64,000 nt of DNA from Billgrantia montanilacus (GTDB lineage Bacteria; Pseudomonadota; Gammaproteobacteria; Pseudomonadales; Halomonadaceae): contig NZ_QPII01000001.1 in the NCBI RefSeq assembly GCF_003336675.1, forward strand, positions 530,170 to 594,169. The letters are read 5' to 3'. Below the pieces are notes generated by a model. It ran no database searches, was not told the origin of the DNA, and saw nothing but the letters and a program-made list of their open reading frames with translations. The number at the start of each line of letters is the position of its first letter. The first letter of the stretch is position 1. Shown piece by piece: positions 28,493 through 37,433 of this stretch. Both the position numbers and the translations under genes were made by a program.

Positions 28493-29077
28493 ATGTCCGT
28501 GCTGATGATCGATAACTATGACAGCTTCACCTTCAATGTGGTGCAGTATCTGGGCGAATTGGGGGCCGACGTGGTCACCCATCGCAACGACACCATCACC
28601 CTGGAAGAGATCGAGGCGCTGGCCCCGAGTCATCTGGTCATTTCACCCGGGCCCTGTACGCCCAACGAGGCGGGCATCTCCCTGGAAGCGATTCGCCACT
28701 TCGCCGGCCGATTGCCGATTCTTGGCATCTGCCTGGGCCACCAGGCCATCGGTCAGGTCTATGGCGGGAAGGTCGTGCGGGCTCCTCAGGTGATGCACGG
28801 CAAGACCTCACGGATTCGCCACCATGGCCAGGGTGTCTTCCAGGGGCTGGCAGACCCGCTTGAGGTGACCCGCTATCATTCCCTGGTAGTGGCGGCCGAC
28901 TCCTTGCCCGAGTGTCTCGAGGTGACCGCCTGGACCGACCAGGATGACGTAACGCCCGGCCTGGTCATGGGCCTGCGCCATCGTGAGCTGGACATCGAAG
29001 GGGTTCAGTTCCACCCGGAATCGATACTGACTCGCCAGGGGCATGAGCTGCTGGCCAATTTCCTGAAGCGTCGCTGA
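28493..29077 (+). CDS. trpG: Anthranilate synthase component II (glutamine amidotransferase)
   Basis: 194 residues from the ATG at 28493. [21 protein letters not shown] starts the class I amidotransferase domain; the catalytic Cys is in [12 protein letters not shown], with His and Glu in [11 protein letters not shown]. It supplies ammonia to TrpE and possibly to PabB. It is preceded by the trp leader-attenuator and followed by trpD after 33 bases. Confidence 0.96.
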   Translation: MSVLMIDNYDSFTFNVVQYLGELGADVVTHRNDTITLEEIEALAPSHLVISPGPCTPNEAGISLEAIRHFAGRLPILGICLGHQAIGQVYGGKVVRAPQVMHGKTSRIRHHGQGVFQGLADPLEVTRYHSLVVAADSLPECLEVTAWTDQDDVTPGLVMGLRHRELDIEGVQFHPESILTRQGHELLANFLKRR

Positions 29078-29110
29078 CCCGCGCCCGACAGAGACAGAGG
29101 AGTCCTGCCA

Positions 29111-30130
29111 ATGCAGATGCGAGAGGCAATTGCCGCAGTGATGCGCCGCGAAAACCTGAGCTTCGATGCGACGCACGGGGTGATGCAACAGATCATGACC
29201 GGTGAGGCCACCGATGCCCAGATTGGCGGTCTGCTGGTCGGCCTGGCCATGAAGGGCGAGACCGCCGAGGAGATCGGTGCGGCGGCCCAGGTCATGCGTG
29301 AGCTCATGAATCGGGTGCGGGTCACGGCGGACAATATCGTCGATATCGTCGGCACCGGTGGCGACGGTGCCAACCTGTTCAACGTCTCTACCGCCGCCAG
29401 CTTCGTGGCCGCCGCCGGTGGTGCCCATGTGGCCAAGCACGGCAATCGCAGCGTATCGTCCTCGTCCGGTAGCGCCGACCTGTTCGACGTGGCGGGGATC
29501 AACCTGGACCTCAAGCCGGCCGAGGTGGGCCGCTGCATCGAGCAGGTGGGGGTCGGCTTCATGTTCGCCCCCAACCATCACCCGGCCATGCGCTATGCGA
29601 TCGGGCCGCGTCGTGAGATGGGCGTGCGCACCCTGTTCAATATTCTCGGGCCGCTCACCAATCCCGCCGGCGCCCCCAATCAGCTGCTGGGCGTCTACTC
29701 GCCGGAACTGGTTCCGCTGATGGCCGAGGTTCTGCAGTATCTCGGTAGCCGACATGTCATGGTGGTGCATGCCGAGGACGGCCTGGACGAGATATCGCTG
29801 GCCGCACCGACCCAGGTGGCGGAGCTCAAGGACGGCGAGATCCGCCGCTATACGATCACTCCCGAAGAGCTGGGTATCGAGCGCCAGGACATGGCGCCGC
29901 TCAAGGTAGTCAGCGCCGAGGACAGCCTGCGGCTGGTACGCGAGGCCCTGGTAGGCGAAGGGTTGGCGGCCGACATCGTCGCGCTCAACGCCGGCGCTGC
30001 GCTCTACTGCGCGGATATCGCCGACTCGTTGAAAGAGGGCGTGGCCATGGCCCAGGATGCTCAGGCCTCCAAGCTGCCGCTGGAGAAAATGAAGGAACTG
30101 GCTGATTTTACCCGCGTGCTGCTCCCTTAA
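29111..30130 (+). CDS. trpD: Anthranilate phosphoribosyltransferase
   Basis: 339 residues. Signatures: GLLVGLAMKGETAEEIGAAA, the PRPP-binding GTGGDGANLFNVST, and KHGNRSVSSSSGSADLFDVAG. It couples anthranilate to PRPP. In pseudomonads trpC follows directly; here trpC is 5.3 kb further on (35445), with a hairpin and an iron-uptake block between. Confidence 0.97.
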   Translation: MQMREAIAAVMRRENLSFDATHGVMQQIMTGEATDAQIGGLLVGLAMKGETAEEIGAAAQVMRELMNRVRVTADNIVDIVGTGGDGANLFNVSTAASFVAAAGGAHVAKHGNRSVSSSSGSADLFDVAGINLDLKPAEVGRCIEQVGVGFMFAPNHHPAMRYAIGPRREMGVRTLFNILGPLTNPAGAPNQLLGVYSPELVPLMAEVLQYLGSRHVMVVHAEDGLDEISLAAPTQVAELKDGEIRRYTITPEELGIERQDMAPLKVVSAEDSLRLVREALVGEGLAADIVALNAGAALYCADIADSLKEGVAMAQDAQASKLPLEKMKELADFTRVLLP

Positions 30131-30196
30131 TTTCCTGGCCGAGCCAGGCCCGGTGACAGGTTGCTTTTCAGGGGGAGCTGGATATCGGCAGAAGCT

Positions 30197-30220
30197 GAGG
30201 GGCGCCAACAGGCGCCCCTC
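30197..30220. terminator. Hairpin between trpD and the TonB receptor gene
   Basis: GAGGGGCGCC (30197-30206), loop AACA, GGCGCCCCTC (30211-30220), a perfect 10-bp stem between convergent genes. Only weak T content follows, so it may be a bidirectional terminator of modest strength. Confidence 0.65.
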
Positions 30221-30240
30221 CTCGGTTCTCCATCGTCGGT

Positions 30241-32193
30241 TCAGTAACGATAGCTGGCACTCAGTCGTATATCCCGCCCGGGGTCGGGCAGACCGTGAGC
30301 AACGTCGCCAGCATCGCCGTAGCTGGCGTGATCGGAGTGCTGCTTGTCGAAGATGTTGTTGACCCTGAGCGAGAGCGTCAGGTGGTCGCTGGCAAGCGGG
30401 TGCCAGCGGGCATAGACGTCATTGACCCCATAGCCGGCTTTCTCTGGGTAGCCGCTGGCCACCTTGGTCAGCCGCTCGGCGAAGCGTCCAGTCCAGCCAA
30501 GGTGGAGGCTGTTCGTCGCCTGGAAATTCACGTTGGCCACCCACGTATCGCCGATGCTGGTGCCGATGGCCATGTCATCGTCGCTCAGCGGCTCGCCGTT
30601 AAGCTCAGGCCGGGCCTGGCTATAGGAGAGTGATGCGTCCAGGCGATCCCATTCGTAGCCGACGCTGGCGTTGAAGCCGCGGGACTTCAGCTCGCCGAGA
30701 TTCCCGAGCACGGCGCGATCAACCTGGCCTACCGCATCGTCGATACGCATCTCGAAGGCTTCCGCCGCCAGGTAGAGGTTGCCGTGACGATAGGTGGCGC
30801 CTAACTGGTAGTTGTCGGCCGTTTCCTCTTGACGATCCTCTGCGTTGCGATAGTAGTCGAGAACGAACAGCTCCTTGATCTGAGTGCCGCGAATGGCGCG
30901 TGCCCAGCCGCCATACAGGTTGAGTCGCTCGGTGGCATCGAAGCTGAAGCCCAGGTTGGGGCTCAGGCCGGATTCGCTGAAGGCGTTGCCGGTCAGTTCC
31001 TCGTCCAGCTCGAACCAGTCATAGCGCGCGCCGGCGCTGAGCTGTAGTCGGTCTGTCAGCTGGTAGCGGTTCTGGAGATAGATGCCCACCACGCTTCCGT
31101 CTTCCCGGTCGGTGCCGTAGAGGGGGCTGCCGAGTCTGCCCTCGTCCTGCTGGTAGTCGATACCGTAGGTCAAGGTGTGGTCGACGATCCGGCTACGGTT
31201 GCGCAGATCGCCGCCGTAGCTCTCCATGGCGCCGGTGTAGTCGCCAAAGGGGCCGTCGATATGGTCAAGAGAGGCTTCGGTACGATACAGCGTCAGGTCC
31301 AGGTCCAGCCAGTCGCTGGTGTTAGAGGTGAAGCCATACTTGCCGGTCACGGTTTCGCGGACCACTTCCTGGTCGATGGGGGCGTTACGGACACTGGGCC
31401 GCCAGTGGGGACGATGCAGGCGATACGCCTGGTCCTCGCTGCGTTCGTAGCTCAGCGCGAGCCTCTGCTCGTCGGTGAGCTCGCCCACCAGCTTGGCGAA
31501 GCCAGTCAATCGTTCGCTGCTTGTGTAACGTTGGGTATTACCCTCGGCATCCTGATAGTCGCCGTGATCGGCCTGGGTCAGGGTTGCCAGGCCGCTCCAG
31601 CTGTCGGTCAAGCGACCGTAGAGAGAGGCCGACCCATTGTAGCCGTCGGTATTGCTGAAGTAGCCGCCCTTAAGGAGTACGCCGAAATTCTGGCCCGGGC
31701 GCAGCAAGTCCTCCGGGTCCTTGGTGACGAAGCGAATGGCACCTCCCAGGGCGCCGGGCCCGTTGGTAGCCTCCCCGGCGCCGGCGACGAGGTCGACCTG
31801 CTTGAGCAGCTCGGGTTCGACGAGCAGCCGGCCCTGGTGGTGGAATAAATAGCCGGATTGGGTGGCACCGTCGACGGTGACGTTAAGCATGGTGTCTTCC
31901 AGGCCGCGCACATAGACTTTCTGTGCGGCCGGCGCACCACCACCCACGGCGACGTTGGGCAGGTCAGCGAAGATATCCTGCAGGTCATTTGCCTGGCGAC
32001 GCTCAAGCGTCTCGGTGGTGACGACGTGGTCGCTCCCGGCGTCACGTTCTGCGGTTACCTGTATGGGCTCAAGTGTCTGAGAGGAGCTCTGGGCCAAGGC
32101 CGAGGAACTGACGCCGAGGAAGACGATGGCCAGCCATAGCGGATTGCGCGGCCAATGGCGGGTGCTGGGAGACTCGGGAATCATGCTGTACAT
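30241..32193 (-). CDS. TonB-dependent outer-membrane receptor
   Basis: 650 residues. A signal peptide ends near SSALAQ; the TonB-box region (LEPIQVTAERDAG) and plug domain VYVRGLEDTMLNVTVDG are followed by a 22-strand-type barrel ending in an aromatic, LSASYRY. It probably imports a siderophore or haem; the ligand is not clear from sequence. It is the third of three minus-strand genes after a response regulator and kinase, 99 bases after the kinase, which resembles Pfe/Pir-type siderophore receptor operons. Confidence 0.9.
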   Translation of the reverse strand: MYSMIPESPSTRHWPRNPLWLAIVFLGVSSSALAQSSSQTLEPIQVTAERDAGSDHVVTTETLERRQANDLQDIFADLPNVAVGGGAPAAQKVYVRGLEDTMLNVTVDGATQSGYLFHHQGRLLVEPELLKQVDLVAGAGEATNGPGALGGAIRFVTKDPEDLLRPGQNFGVLLKGGYFSNTDGYNGSASLYGRLTDSWSGLATLTQADHGDYQDAEGNTQRYTSSERLTGFAKLVGELTDEQRLALSYERSEDQAYRLHRPHWRPSVRNAPIDQEVVRETVTGKYGFTSNTSDWLDLDLTLYRTEASLDHIDGPFGDYTGAMESYGGDLRNRSRIVDHTLTYGIDYQQDEGRLGSPLYGTDREDGSVVGIYLQNRYQLTDRLQLSAGARYDWFELDEELTGNAFSESGLSPNLGFSFDATERLNLYGGWARAIRGTQIKELFVLDYYRNAEDRQEETADNYQLGATYRHGNLYLAAEAFEMRIDDAVGQVDRAVLGNLGELKSRGFNASVGYEWDRLDASLSYSQARPELNGEPLSDDDMAIGTSIGDTWVANVNFQATNSLHLGWTGRFAERLTKVASGYPEKAGYGVNDVYARWHPLASDHLTLSLRVNNIFDKQHSDHASYGDAGDVAHGLPDPGRDIRLSASYRY

Positions 32194-32292
32194 GCACTCC
32201 AGTTGGTGATAGAAATTCTTATTTGGTGTGCATTCTTGTTTAACTCTCAGATAATGTGAATTGCTTTTACATTTGTTACGAATCGGTCACGT

Positions 32293-33642
32293 TCACCCGG
32301 CACGAGTTGCCGGTAACCAGAGCGATACGCGCAAGCTACCGGAGGGGAGATTCTCTGCCCGAATCCACCCGCCGGTAGCTTCAACCTGCCGGCGAGCTAG
32401 GGCCAGCCCCAGGCCATGGCCGTCAGGCCGGTCATTGCGGGCCCTGCTGGTGCGGAAGAAAGGCGTGAAGATCAGCTCAAGTTGATCGGCCGGTACCCCG
32501 GGGCCTTCGTCGTCGACGCAGAGCAGGTAACCTGCTTCATACGAACGCAAGCAAACTCGAATTTTACCGCCGAGAGGGGTGTAGTGGCAGGCGTTGCGAA
32601 TCACGTTCTCCACCGCTTGGGCAAGGGCCCGGTGGCTGCTGCCACTGATCTCGGCCTGGGCCGGCCATTCTGCGCTGAAGCAGTGGTCCGTGTACTCGTA
32701 ACGAACATCTTCGAGGACGCTGTCGAGTAGGTCGGTGAGATCCAGGCATTCCTGGTCGAGCCTGGGGTTTTCGTTTTCAAGCCAGGCCAGGGTGAGGGTG
32801 TCTTCCACCAGGCTGCGCATCAGGCGACATTCGCGGTGGATGCGGGGCAGGAAGTGCTGTGTATCGATGCCTTCCTCGACGCAGCTCACTGCCATGTCGA
32901 TGCGGGTCAAGGGGGTTCGTAGTTCATGGGAAAGATCGGCGATCAGCTGTCGCTGGGTGAGGATCCGTTCGCCGGTACGCTCGGCCATCCTGTCGAAGGT
33001 CTCCGCCAGAGCGGTGAGCTCATCGTTGCGGTTGCCGAGCAAGGCGCGCACCCGCACGCCTAGGTTGCCCTCGCTGAACGCCCGGGTGGCAAGCTCGAGC
33101 TGGCGCAGTGGCTCCATCAGCAGGCGGTAGATTACTAATGTTAGCAGTACCAGTACGCCCAGGGGCAAGGCCACCTTTAGGAAGAAACTCGCCTGATGGA
33201 GATATTGGCCAGGGCGCATGCGCTGGGGAAGGGTCACCAGGAAGTGGGTATGACCGTCTGAGAAGGTGACGTCCATGATGGGGTTTTCAGGGAAGTAGAG
33301 ATGCATCTTCCACTCCACGTTGCGCCCCAACCGGAATCCTTCATGGAATCGTGCCGATAGCGAGCTGCCTGCCAGCGGTTGAACATCGGAGCGCACCACG
33401 GCCGCCCAGGTATCCTCGTGGGCCTGCAACTCCTCCAGCCAAGCTGCAAGCGCCTGCTCGTCGCCGGCTCTATACAAACGCTCGGCAGTCTTACCCCACT
33501 GTTTCAGGGTCTGCTGGTGATGCTCGGCAATGTAGCTCATCTTCTGCTCGGTTTCGGAGCCGAGAAACGTGACCACCCAAACCAGCACCAGGGTGCCCAG
33601 TGCAAGGGGGCCACACAGCTTCCAGAACAGGGGGCGACTCAC
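32293..33642 (-). CDS. Membrane sensor histidine kinase
   Basis: 449 residues. One membrane helix near residues 8-30, a periplasmic domain of ~130 residues, a second helix near 155-175, HAMP, HisKA (DLSHELRTPLTR), and HATPase with N box VENVIRNACHYTP, G1 DDEGPGVP and G2 GHGLGLALA. It partners the response regulator whose stop it overlaps. By analogy with PfeS/PirS it may sense the iron carrier or iron state; that is inferred. Confidence 0.92.
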   Translation of the reverse strand: MSRPLFWKLCGPLALGTLVLVWVVTFLGSETEQKMSYIAEHHQQTLKQWGKTAERLYRAGDEQALAAWLEELQAHEDTWAAVVRSDVQPLAGSSLSARFHEGFRLGRNVEWKMHLYFPENPIMDVTFSDGHTHFLVTLPQRMRPGQYLHQASFFLKVALPLGVLVLLTLVIYRLLMEPLRQLELATRAFSEGNLGVRVRALLGNRNDELTALAETFDRMAERTGERILTQRQLIADLSHELRTPLTRIDMAVSCVEEGIDTQHFLPRIHRECRLMRSLVEDTLTLAWLENENPRLDQECLDLTDLLDSVLEDVRYEYTDHCFSAEWPAQAEISGSSHRALAQAVENVIRNACHYTPLGGKIRVCLRSYEAGYLLCVDDEGPGVPADQLELIFTPFFRTSRARNDRPDGHGLGLALARRQVEATGGWIRAENLPSGSLRVSLWLPATRAG

Positions 33643-34343
33643 AGGAAACAGTACCCTTTGCCGTGCACCGTCTGCAGCCGATCGGCGGCCATGCCCGCCA
33701 TGGTCAGCTTGCGGCGGACCCTGCTCAGGTGCATGTCGAGGCTGCGGTCGTAACGGCTGAACTCACGCTCTAGCACCAACTGGTAGAGGTAGGGCTTGCT
33801 CAGCACCTCTCCTTGGTGAAGAACCAGTGACCAGAGTAAACGGAACTGGATCGGCGTAAGAGTGCTGGCGATGTCGTCATAGTGCACCGCCTGGTTGATA
33901 CGGTGCAGTCTGAGGGGCCCCACGCAGAGTTCATCGGGATCGGCGCGTTGATCGGTACTGCCTTGAGTGCGACGGAGCAGGGCCTCGATGCGAAGCAGCA
34001 GTTCGGTGAAGCCGAAGGGCTTCGGGACATAGTCATCGGCGCCGCGACGGTAGCCCAGGATGCGCTCCTCTTCCGCGCCGCGGGCGGTGAGCATCATCAC
34101 CGGGGTCTGGCGCGTCTTGCGCAGCCGGGCGAGCACCTCGAAGCCATCCAGCTTCGGCAGCAGCACGTCCAGCAGGATCAGATCGAAGCGTTGACTGAGG
34201 GCGGCGGTCAGAGCGTCTTCGCCTTCGTAGCATTGGTGTATCCGGTATCCCTTGCCTTCCAGGAGACCGGCGACCTGACCATTCAGCGTCCGGTCGTCCT
34301 CGACCACTAGGATGCGTGGCCGGCGCTGAGCGACTGAGGCCAT
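33639..34343 (-). CDS. OmpR-type response regulator
   Basis: 234 residues. The receiver domain has VVEDDRTL and the phospho-acceptor Asp59 in LILLDVLLPKLDG; the winged helix is GPLRLHRINQAVHYDD...YLYQLVLEREFSRYDRSLDMHLSRVRRKL. A Fur box lies 18 bases upstream of its ATG (34362-34380), so the regulator-kinase pair should be iron-repressed. It probably controls the adjacent receptor. Confidence 0.93.
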   Translation of the reverse strand: MASVAQRRPRILVVEDDRTLNGQVAGLLEGKGYRIHQCYEGEDALTAALSQRFDLILLDVLLPKLDGFEVLARLRKTRQTPVMMLTARGAEEERILGYRRGADDYVPKPFGFTELLLRIEALLRRTQGSTDQRADPDELCVGPLRLHRINQAVHYDDIASTLTPIQFRLLWSLVLHQGEVLSKPYLYQLVLEREFSRYDRSLDMHLSRVRRKLTMAGMAADRLQTVHGKGYCFL

Positions 34344-34361
34344 AGGATATCCATTCTATGT

Positions 34362-34380
34362 GATTATGATAATCATTATC
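34362..34380 (-). promoter_or_regulatory. Fur box upstream of the response regulator
   Basis: GATTATGATAATCATTATC matches the 19-base Fur consensus GATAATGATAATCATTATC at 18 of 19 positions. It is 18 bases from the regulator start and could control the regulator-kinase pair on the minus strand. It is the clearest operator in this part of the window. Confidence 0.85.
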
Positions 34381-34460
34381 GTATGCGTGTTGAGTGCGAT
34401 TGGCAACTCATCTCACGTATTGGCGCTGGAATCCAGGTGTTCGAGTTCAGGTGCCATCCT

Positions 34461-35237
34461 TCAAGTGCCCAACATGTCGCGCCCCGCGTCATCTTGGCCC
34501 AGGGTGGGCAGCGCCACCAGGCTGAGAAGCCGCCCCTCGTACAGGCAGACTTCGCCTGCGACTTCGCTTCCGGCCGGCCAGTCGAGCCCCAGGTTTCTGA
34601 GCAGGCGCAGACGCACCGTGCCGATGCCGTGCCAGGCCACCAGCTCGGCAGCCTGAAAGTGGAACATCTGACCTACCACCGGGTAGAGTGCCTTGAACAG
34701 GCTCTCCTTGAGGGAAAAGGCCGCGGTTACCATCAGGCCAATCTCTGCCCCGGGCAACCGCTCGAGGCGATCGGTTTCCCCGGGCGTGAGCACTCTCCTG
34801 GCCAGGCGAAGCGCCTGGGTGGCATCCAGCAGCCGCTCGGCGTCCAGGCCGAGCCCCAGGTACGCCTTTCTGGAGGCAACCAGTGCAGCGGCCCAGCCAT
34901 CGTTATGGGTAATGGCGCCCACACAGTCACGGGGCCAGCAGGGGGAGCGGTCCTCGTTCATGCCTGGTGTCGCGTCCCTGCCGTCCAGCAGCCATAAGCC
35001 GTGCCTTGCGCACAGGCGCCCGGCGATGAATTCGGCACGCCGCTTGGCGACGGCGCCGTGCAGGCGTTGGGGCAGGGCGATGCCCTGATAGCCGGAACCG
35101 GAGGCATCGTGATCGTCTGTCAGCTCGCCGAACAGCGTAGCGTCGAAGCGCGTCGCGACCAGGCGGGCGCCAGTCAGCGGCGAGGCCCAGGGCCAGGCGC
35201 TGGTGAATGGCGCATGAAATGTCGGCATGGTTTCCAT
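34461..35237 (-). CDS. 4'-phosphopantetheinyl transferase (EntD-like)
   Basis: 258 residues from the ATG at 35237; the start is uncertain because no Shine-Dalgarno is clear. The EntD/Sfp motifs are present: AGRLCARHGL, GAITHNDGWAAALVA, LGLDAE and FSLKESLFKALYP (the WxxKEA position). It activates carrier proteins of siderophore or fatty/polyketide synthases. It lies just upstream of the Fur box and regulator genes on the same strand, which suggests a siderophore role, but no siderophore synthetase is in this window. Confidence 0.88.
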   Translation of the reverse strand: METMPTFHAPFTSAWPWASPLTGARLVATRFDATLFGELTDDHDASGSGYQGIALPQRLHGAVAKRRAEFIAGRLCARHGLWLLDGRDATPGMNEDRSPCWPRDCVGAITHNDGWAAALVASRKAYLGLGLDAERLLDATQALRLARRVLTPGETDRLERLPGAEIGLMVTAAFSLKESLFKALYPVVGQMFHFQAAELVAWHGIGTVRLRLLRNLGLDWPAGSEVAGEVCLYEGRLLSLVALPTLGQDDAGRDMLGT

Positions 35238-35444
35238 TGGTGGATTCTGGCACGCGCCCACCTGCCGCCGCCACCGCTACCCGGACGGAACCCAGGCGAC
35301 GGGAGAGGGGGCGAGAGGGGGCCAGGAGCGCGCGCAGGCAGCTAACTTGGGTAGTCGCTCTTTCAATGTCGCGCGGGTGATAGGTAAGATGGTTAGCTTA
35401 CCGGCTTTATCCGCGGCCAGTGCCGCCCGTACCGAGACATCATC

Positions 35445-36254
35445 ATGAGCCCGACGCAGGACGCACCCCCTACCATCTTGACCCGCATCCTGGCCCGCAA
35501 GGATGAGGAAGTCGCCGAGCGGCAGCGCGCCGTACCGGAGGCTGAGCTATTGGCTCTGGCCGAGCGGCTGGAGTTGCCTCGCGGCTTCATTGCAGCGCTG
35601 AACCAGAGCATCGAAGAGGGCGACCCGGCGGTGATCGCCGAGATCAAGAAAGCCTCCCCCTCACGGGGTGTCATGCGCGAAGATTTCCAGCCAGGCGAGA
35701 TTGCCAAGAGCTATGCCGCCGGTGGCGCCTCCTGCCTCTCGGTACTGACCGATGCCGACTTCTTCCAGGGCCATGAAGACTTCCTGATCGAAGCCCGCGA
35801 GGCTTGCGATCTGCCAGTGATCCGCAAGGACTTCATCATCCACGGCTATCAGGTCAGCGAGGCGCGTGCCATCGGCGCCGACTGCATCCTGCTGATCGTC
35901 GCCGCCCTGGACGACGCCCGCATGGCCGATCTATACCAGCAGGCGGTGCTGCTGGGCATGGATGTGCTGGTGGAAGTGCATGACGTCCATGAGCTCGAGC
36001 GCGCGCTGAAGCTGGGAATCGACCTGGTGGGTATCAATAATCGCAACCTGCACACCTTCGAGACTCGCCTGGAAACCACACTCGACATGCTGGGACATAT
36101 TCCTGCGGGCATCACCGTGGTGACCGAGTCCGGCATCAATACCCGTAGTGATATGTTGCGCATGCGCGAGCACGACGTGAATGGCTTCCTCGTCGGCGAG
36201 GCCTTTATGCGCGAGACAGACCCCGGTGAAGCACTGCGGCGGCTGTTCTTCTAA
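35445..36254 (+). CDS. trpC: Indole-3-glycerol phosphate synthase
   Basis: 269 residues; [19 protein letters not shown] at the start, [14 protein letters not shown] with the catalytic Lys, and [20 protein letters not shown]. It forms indoleglycerol phosphate. It is separated from trpD by ~5.3 kb. A TAAGAT -10-like box at 35385 with a TTTCAA -35-like box 18 bases before it hints at its own promoter, with a small GGTAAG/CTTACC stem; this is weak. Confidence 0.96.
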   Translation: MSPTQDAPPTILTRILARKDEEVAERQRAVPEAELLALAERLELPRGFIAALNQSIEEGDPAVIAEIKKASPSRGVMREDFQPGEIAKSYAAGGASCLSVLTDADFFQGHEDFLIEAREACDLPVIRKDFIIHGYQVSEARAIGADCILLIVAALDDARMADLYQQAVLLGMDVLVEVHDVHELERALKLGIDLVGINNRNLHTFETRLETTLDMLGHIPAGITVVTESGINTRSDMLRMREHDVNGFLVGEAFMRETDPGEALRRLFF

Positions 36255-36274
36255 GCAGCGGCATTATCAAAGAG

Positions 36275-36298
36275 GGCAGCCATCAGGGTTGCCTTTTT
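36275..36298 (+). terminator. Terminator after trpC
   Basis: GGCAGCC (36275-36281), loop ATCAG, GGTTGCC (36287-36293, one G-U pair), followed by five T. An overlapping GGCTGCCC (36304-36311) offers an alternative partner for the left arm. Confidence 0.85.
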
Positions 36299-36299
36299 G

Positions 36300-36596
36300 T
36301 TAGGCTGCCCTGCTGTTAGTAAGTATCAACTCACTCCCCAGTCCCCCAATAACGTCACTTCCGCCATACACCCCCATAGCGTTGATGCACCAATGCTCGA
36401 CAATTTTGCGGGCATCCCTCCCTGCGGATAGTATGAAGGCCAGGCTGCTGAGATAGCGCAAAGGACGCAAGGGACGCCCACTGGAAAGCCGTGTGCCGAT
36501 TTCCCTGGCGGTAGCGTGCCCCAACTTTGACAACCGCGACGACGAGGCGTAAAGGATGATTGAAAGGGCTAAGGCTGCGCGCGTGCGGTATAACAA
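36300..36596 (-). pseudogene. Unidentified minus-strand ORF, probably a gene remnant (block A)
   Basis: About 98 codons reading leftwards; its C-terminal part (ARKIVEHWCINAMG, then VYGGSDVIGG) shows weak similarity to the reading of 42030-42170. The two loci share TAGTAAGT, CGTTGAT, TTTGCGGG and AGTATGA in the same order. The family was not recognised. Because both copies look decayed, I treat them as remnants of one repeated element or gene. Start is uncertain. Confidence 0.3.
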
Positions 36597-36793
36597 GGAA
36601 TGAACGAGTCAGCAAGGTTTGCTTATATATAGATACCTACGTAAATTTTACTTCGGGCCTGTTCAAGCCATTTCTCTCTGAAGAGGCTCAGGTTAATCCC
36701 GAGTGCTATGGTGCCGAACTAGCTTGGTGGCTTTCCCGTGAGCTTGCAACGAGGGGAGTAGAAACCATAAATCACCGAAGCACACAGAGATAG
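36560..36793 (+). pseudogene. Truncated small ORF (first cassette-like unit)
   Basis: The only plausible protein core is IDTYVNFTSGLFKPFLSEEA followed by AELAWWLSRELATRGVET, resembling the N-terminus of a family of ~140-residue hypothetical proteins. After GVET it ends in INHRSTQR and a stop, so it is truncated. The only start is a weak TTG, and the conserved part has no ATG. It is AT-richer than its flanks. Confidence 0.45.
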
Positions 36794-36801
36794 AATTGAC
36801 C

Positions 36802-36936
36802 ATGCCAGCCAAATATGGGTTGGATTTCGAATCGCATTTGGGGCACTCATGGTATATCGAATATTCTCACACTTCGGTTCATTGGCCTGGTTCTAATCCG
36901 CAAGTGCGCTATGTCCGGAATGGAAGCGTCACATAA
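36802..36936 (+). CDS. Small hypothetical protein, 44 residues
   Basis: Reads from ATG 36802 through LDFESHLGHSWYIEYSHTS and VHWPGSNPQVRYVRNGSVT. No Shine-Dalgarno is obvious. Its stop TAA (36934-36936) lies at the start of the palindromic element 36932-37011. It could be a genuine small gene or the tail of a longer one broken upstream. The family was not recognised. Confidence 0.35.
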   Translation: MPAKYGLDFESHLGHSWYIEYSHTSVHWPGSNPQVRYVRNGSVT

Positions 36937-37011
36937 TAAGGCCCAGCACTTCACCGTCCAAAGCGGCGGTGGGACACTCGTGAACTCGCGCCCGTTTGCG
37001 CGGCCTTATGC
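36932..37011. repeat. attC-like palindromic element 1
   Basis: CATAATAAGGCC (36932-36943) pairs with GGCCTTATG (37002-37010), giving an 8-bp perfect ATAAGGCC/GGCCTTAT stem across ~58 bases with internal GTCC...GGGAC. The TAA of the preceding ORF is inside it. Confidence 0.4.
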
Positions 37012-37029
37012 TTCTGGAGCGGTTTAGGT

Positions 37030-37341
37030 ATGGATGCAAATACAACGATATTGGCGATTCTTGATTCGACAATCCAGGGAGCGTTGTGGGCAGTGCTCTG
37101 TTTTTCCCTAATCCAGAATTTCAATTTAGAAGATTTTTGGTACCTAATCTGCGCTCTCGTATTGATTGTAGAGCTTGGCCTCTTGGTGCTTCATCAGAAA
37201 ATTACTTTCCCCGGGATTATTTCGTATCTCGGCTATGAGCCTAATGAGAAGCTTAATGCAATGAAAAAATTTAACGTTGGAGATCATGCTATTAACGTCG
37301 TGGTCATGTTTGTGGTTGTATATGCCTTTATCAAAGTATAA
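37030..37341 (+). CDS. Hypothetical membrane protein
   Basis: 103 residues with three likely membrane helices (about 18-30, 38-55, 85-102). AT-rich, with little GC3 bias. No family was recognised. The stop TAA (37339-37341) lies at the left edge of the next palindromic element. Gene orientation and spacing match its neighbours. Confidence 0.6.
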   Translation: MDANTTILAILDSTIQGALWAVLCFSLIQNFNLEDFWYLICALVLIVELGLLVLHQKITFPGIISYLGYEPNEKLNAMKKFNVGDHAINVVVMFVVVYAFIKV

Positions 37342-37420
37342 TAAAGCTGGCCGCGGTGACGGCTACTGCATTCCGACTTCGCCTCCATTCCTAACGGCGC
37401 GTGCTGAGCGGCGTTATGTA
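37336..37420. repeat. attC-like palindromic element 2
   Basis: Starts GTATAATAAA and ends GCGGCGTTATGTA; CCGC (37361-37364) can pair with GCGG (37408-37411). Pairing is weaker than in elements 1, 3 and 5. It lies between two small ORFs and contains the stop of the first. Confidence 0.3.
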
Positions 37421-37433
37421 TCAAGGATAGTTC

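Noticed and set aside
28808..30208. A 466-codon frame opposite trpG/trpD
   Set aside because: Covers two clear genes on the other strand and lacks motifs.
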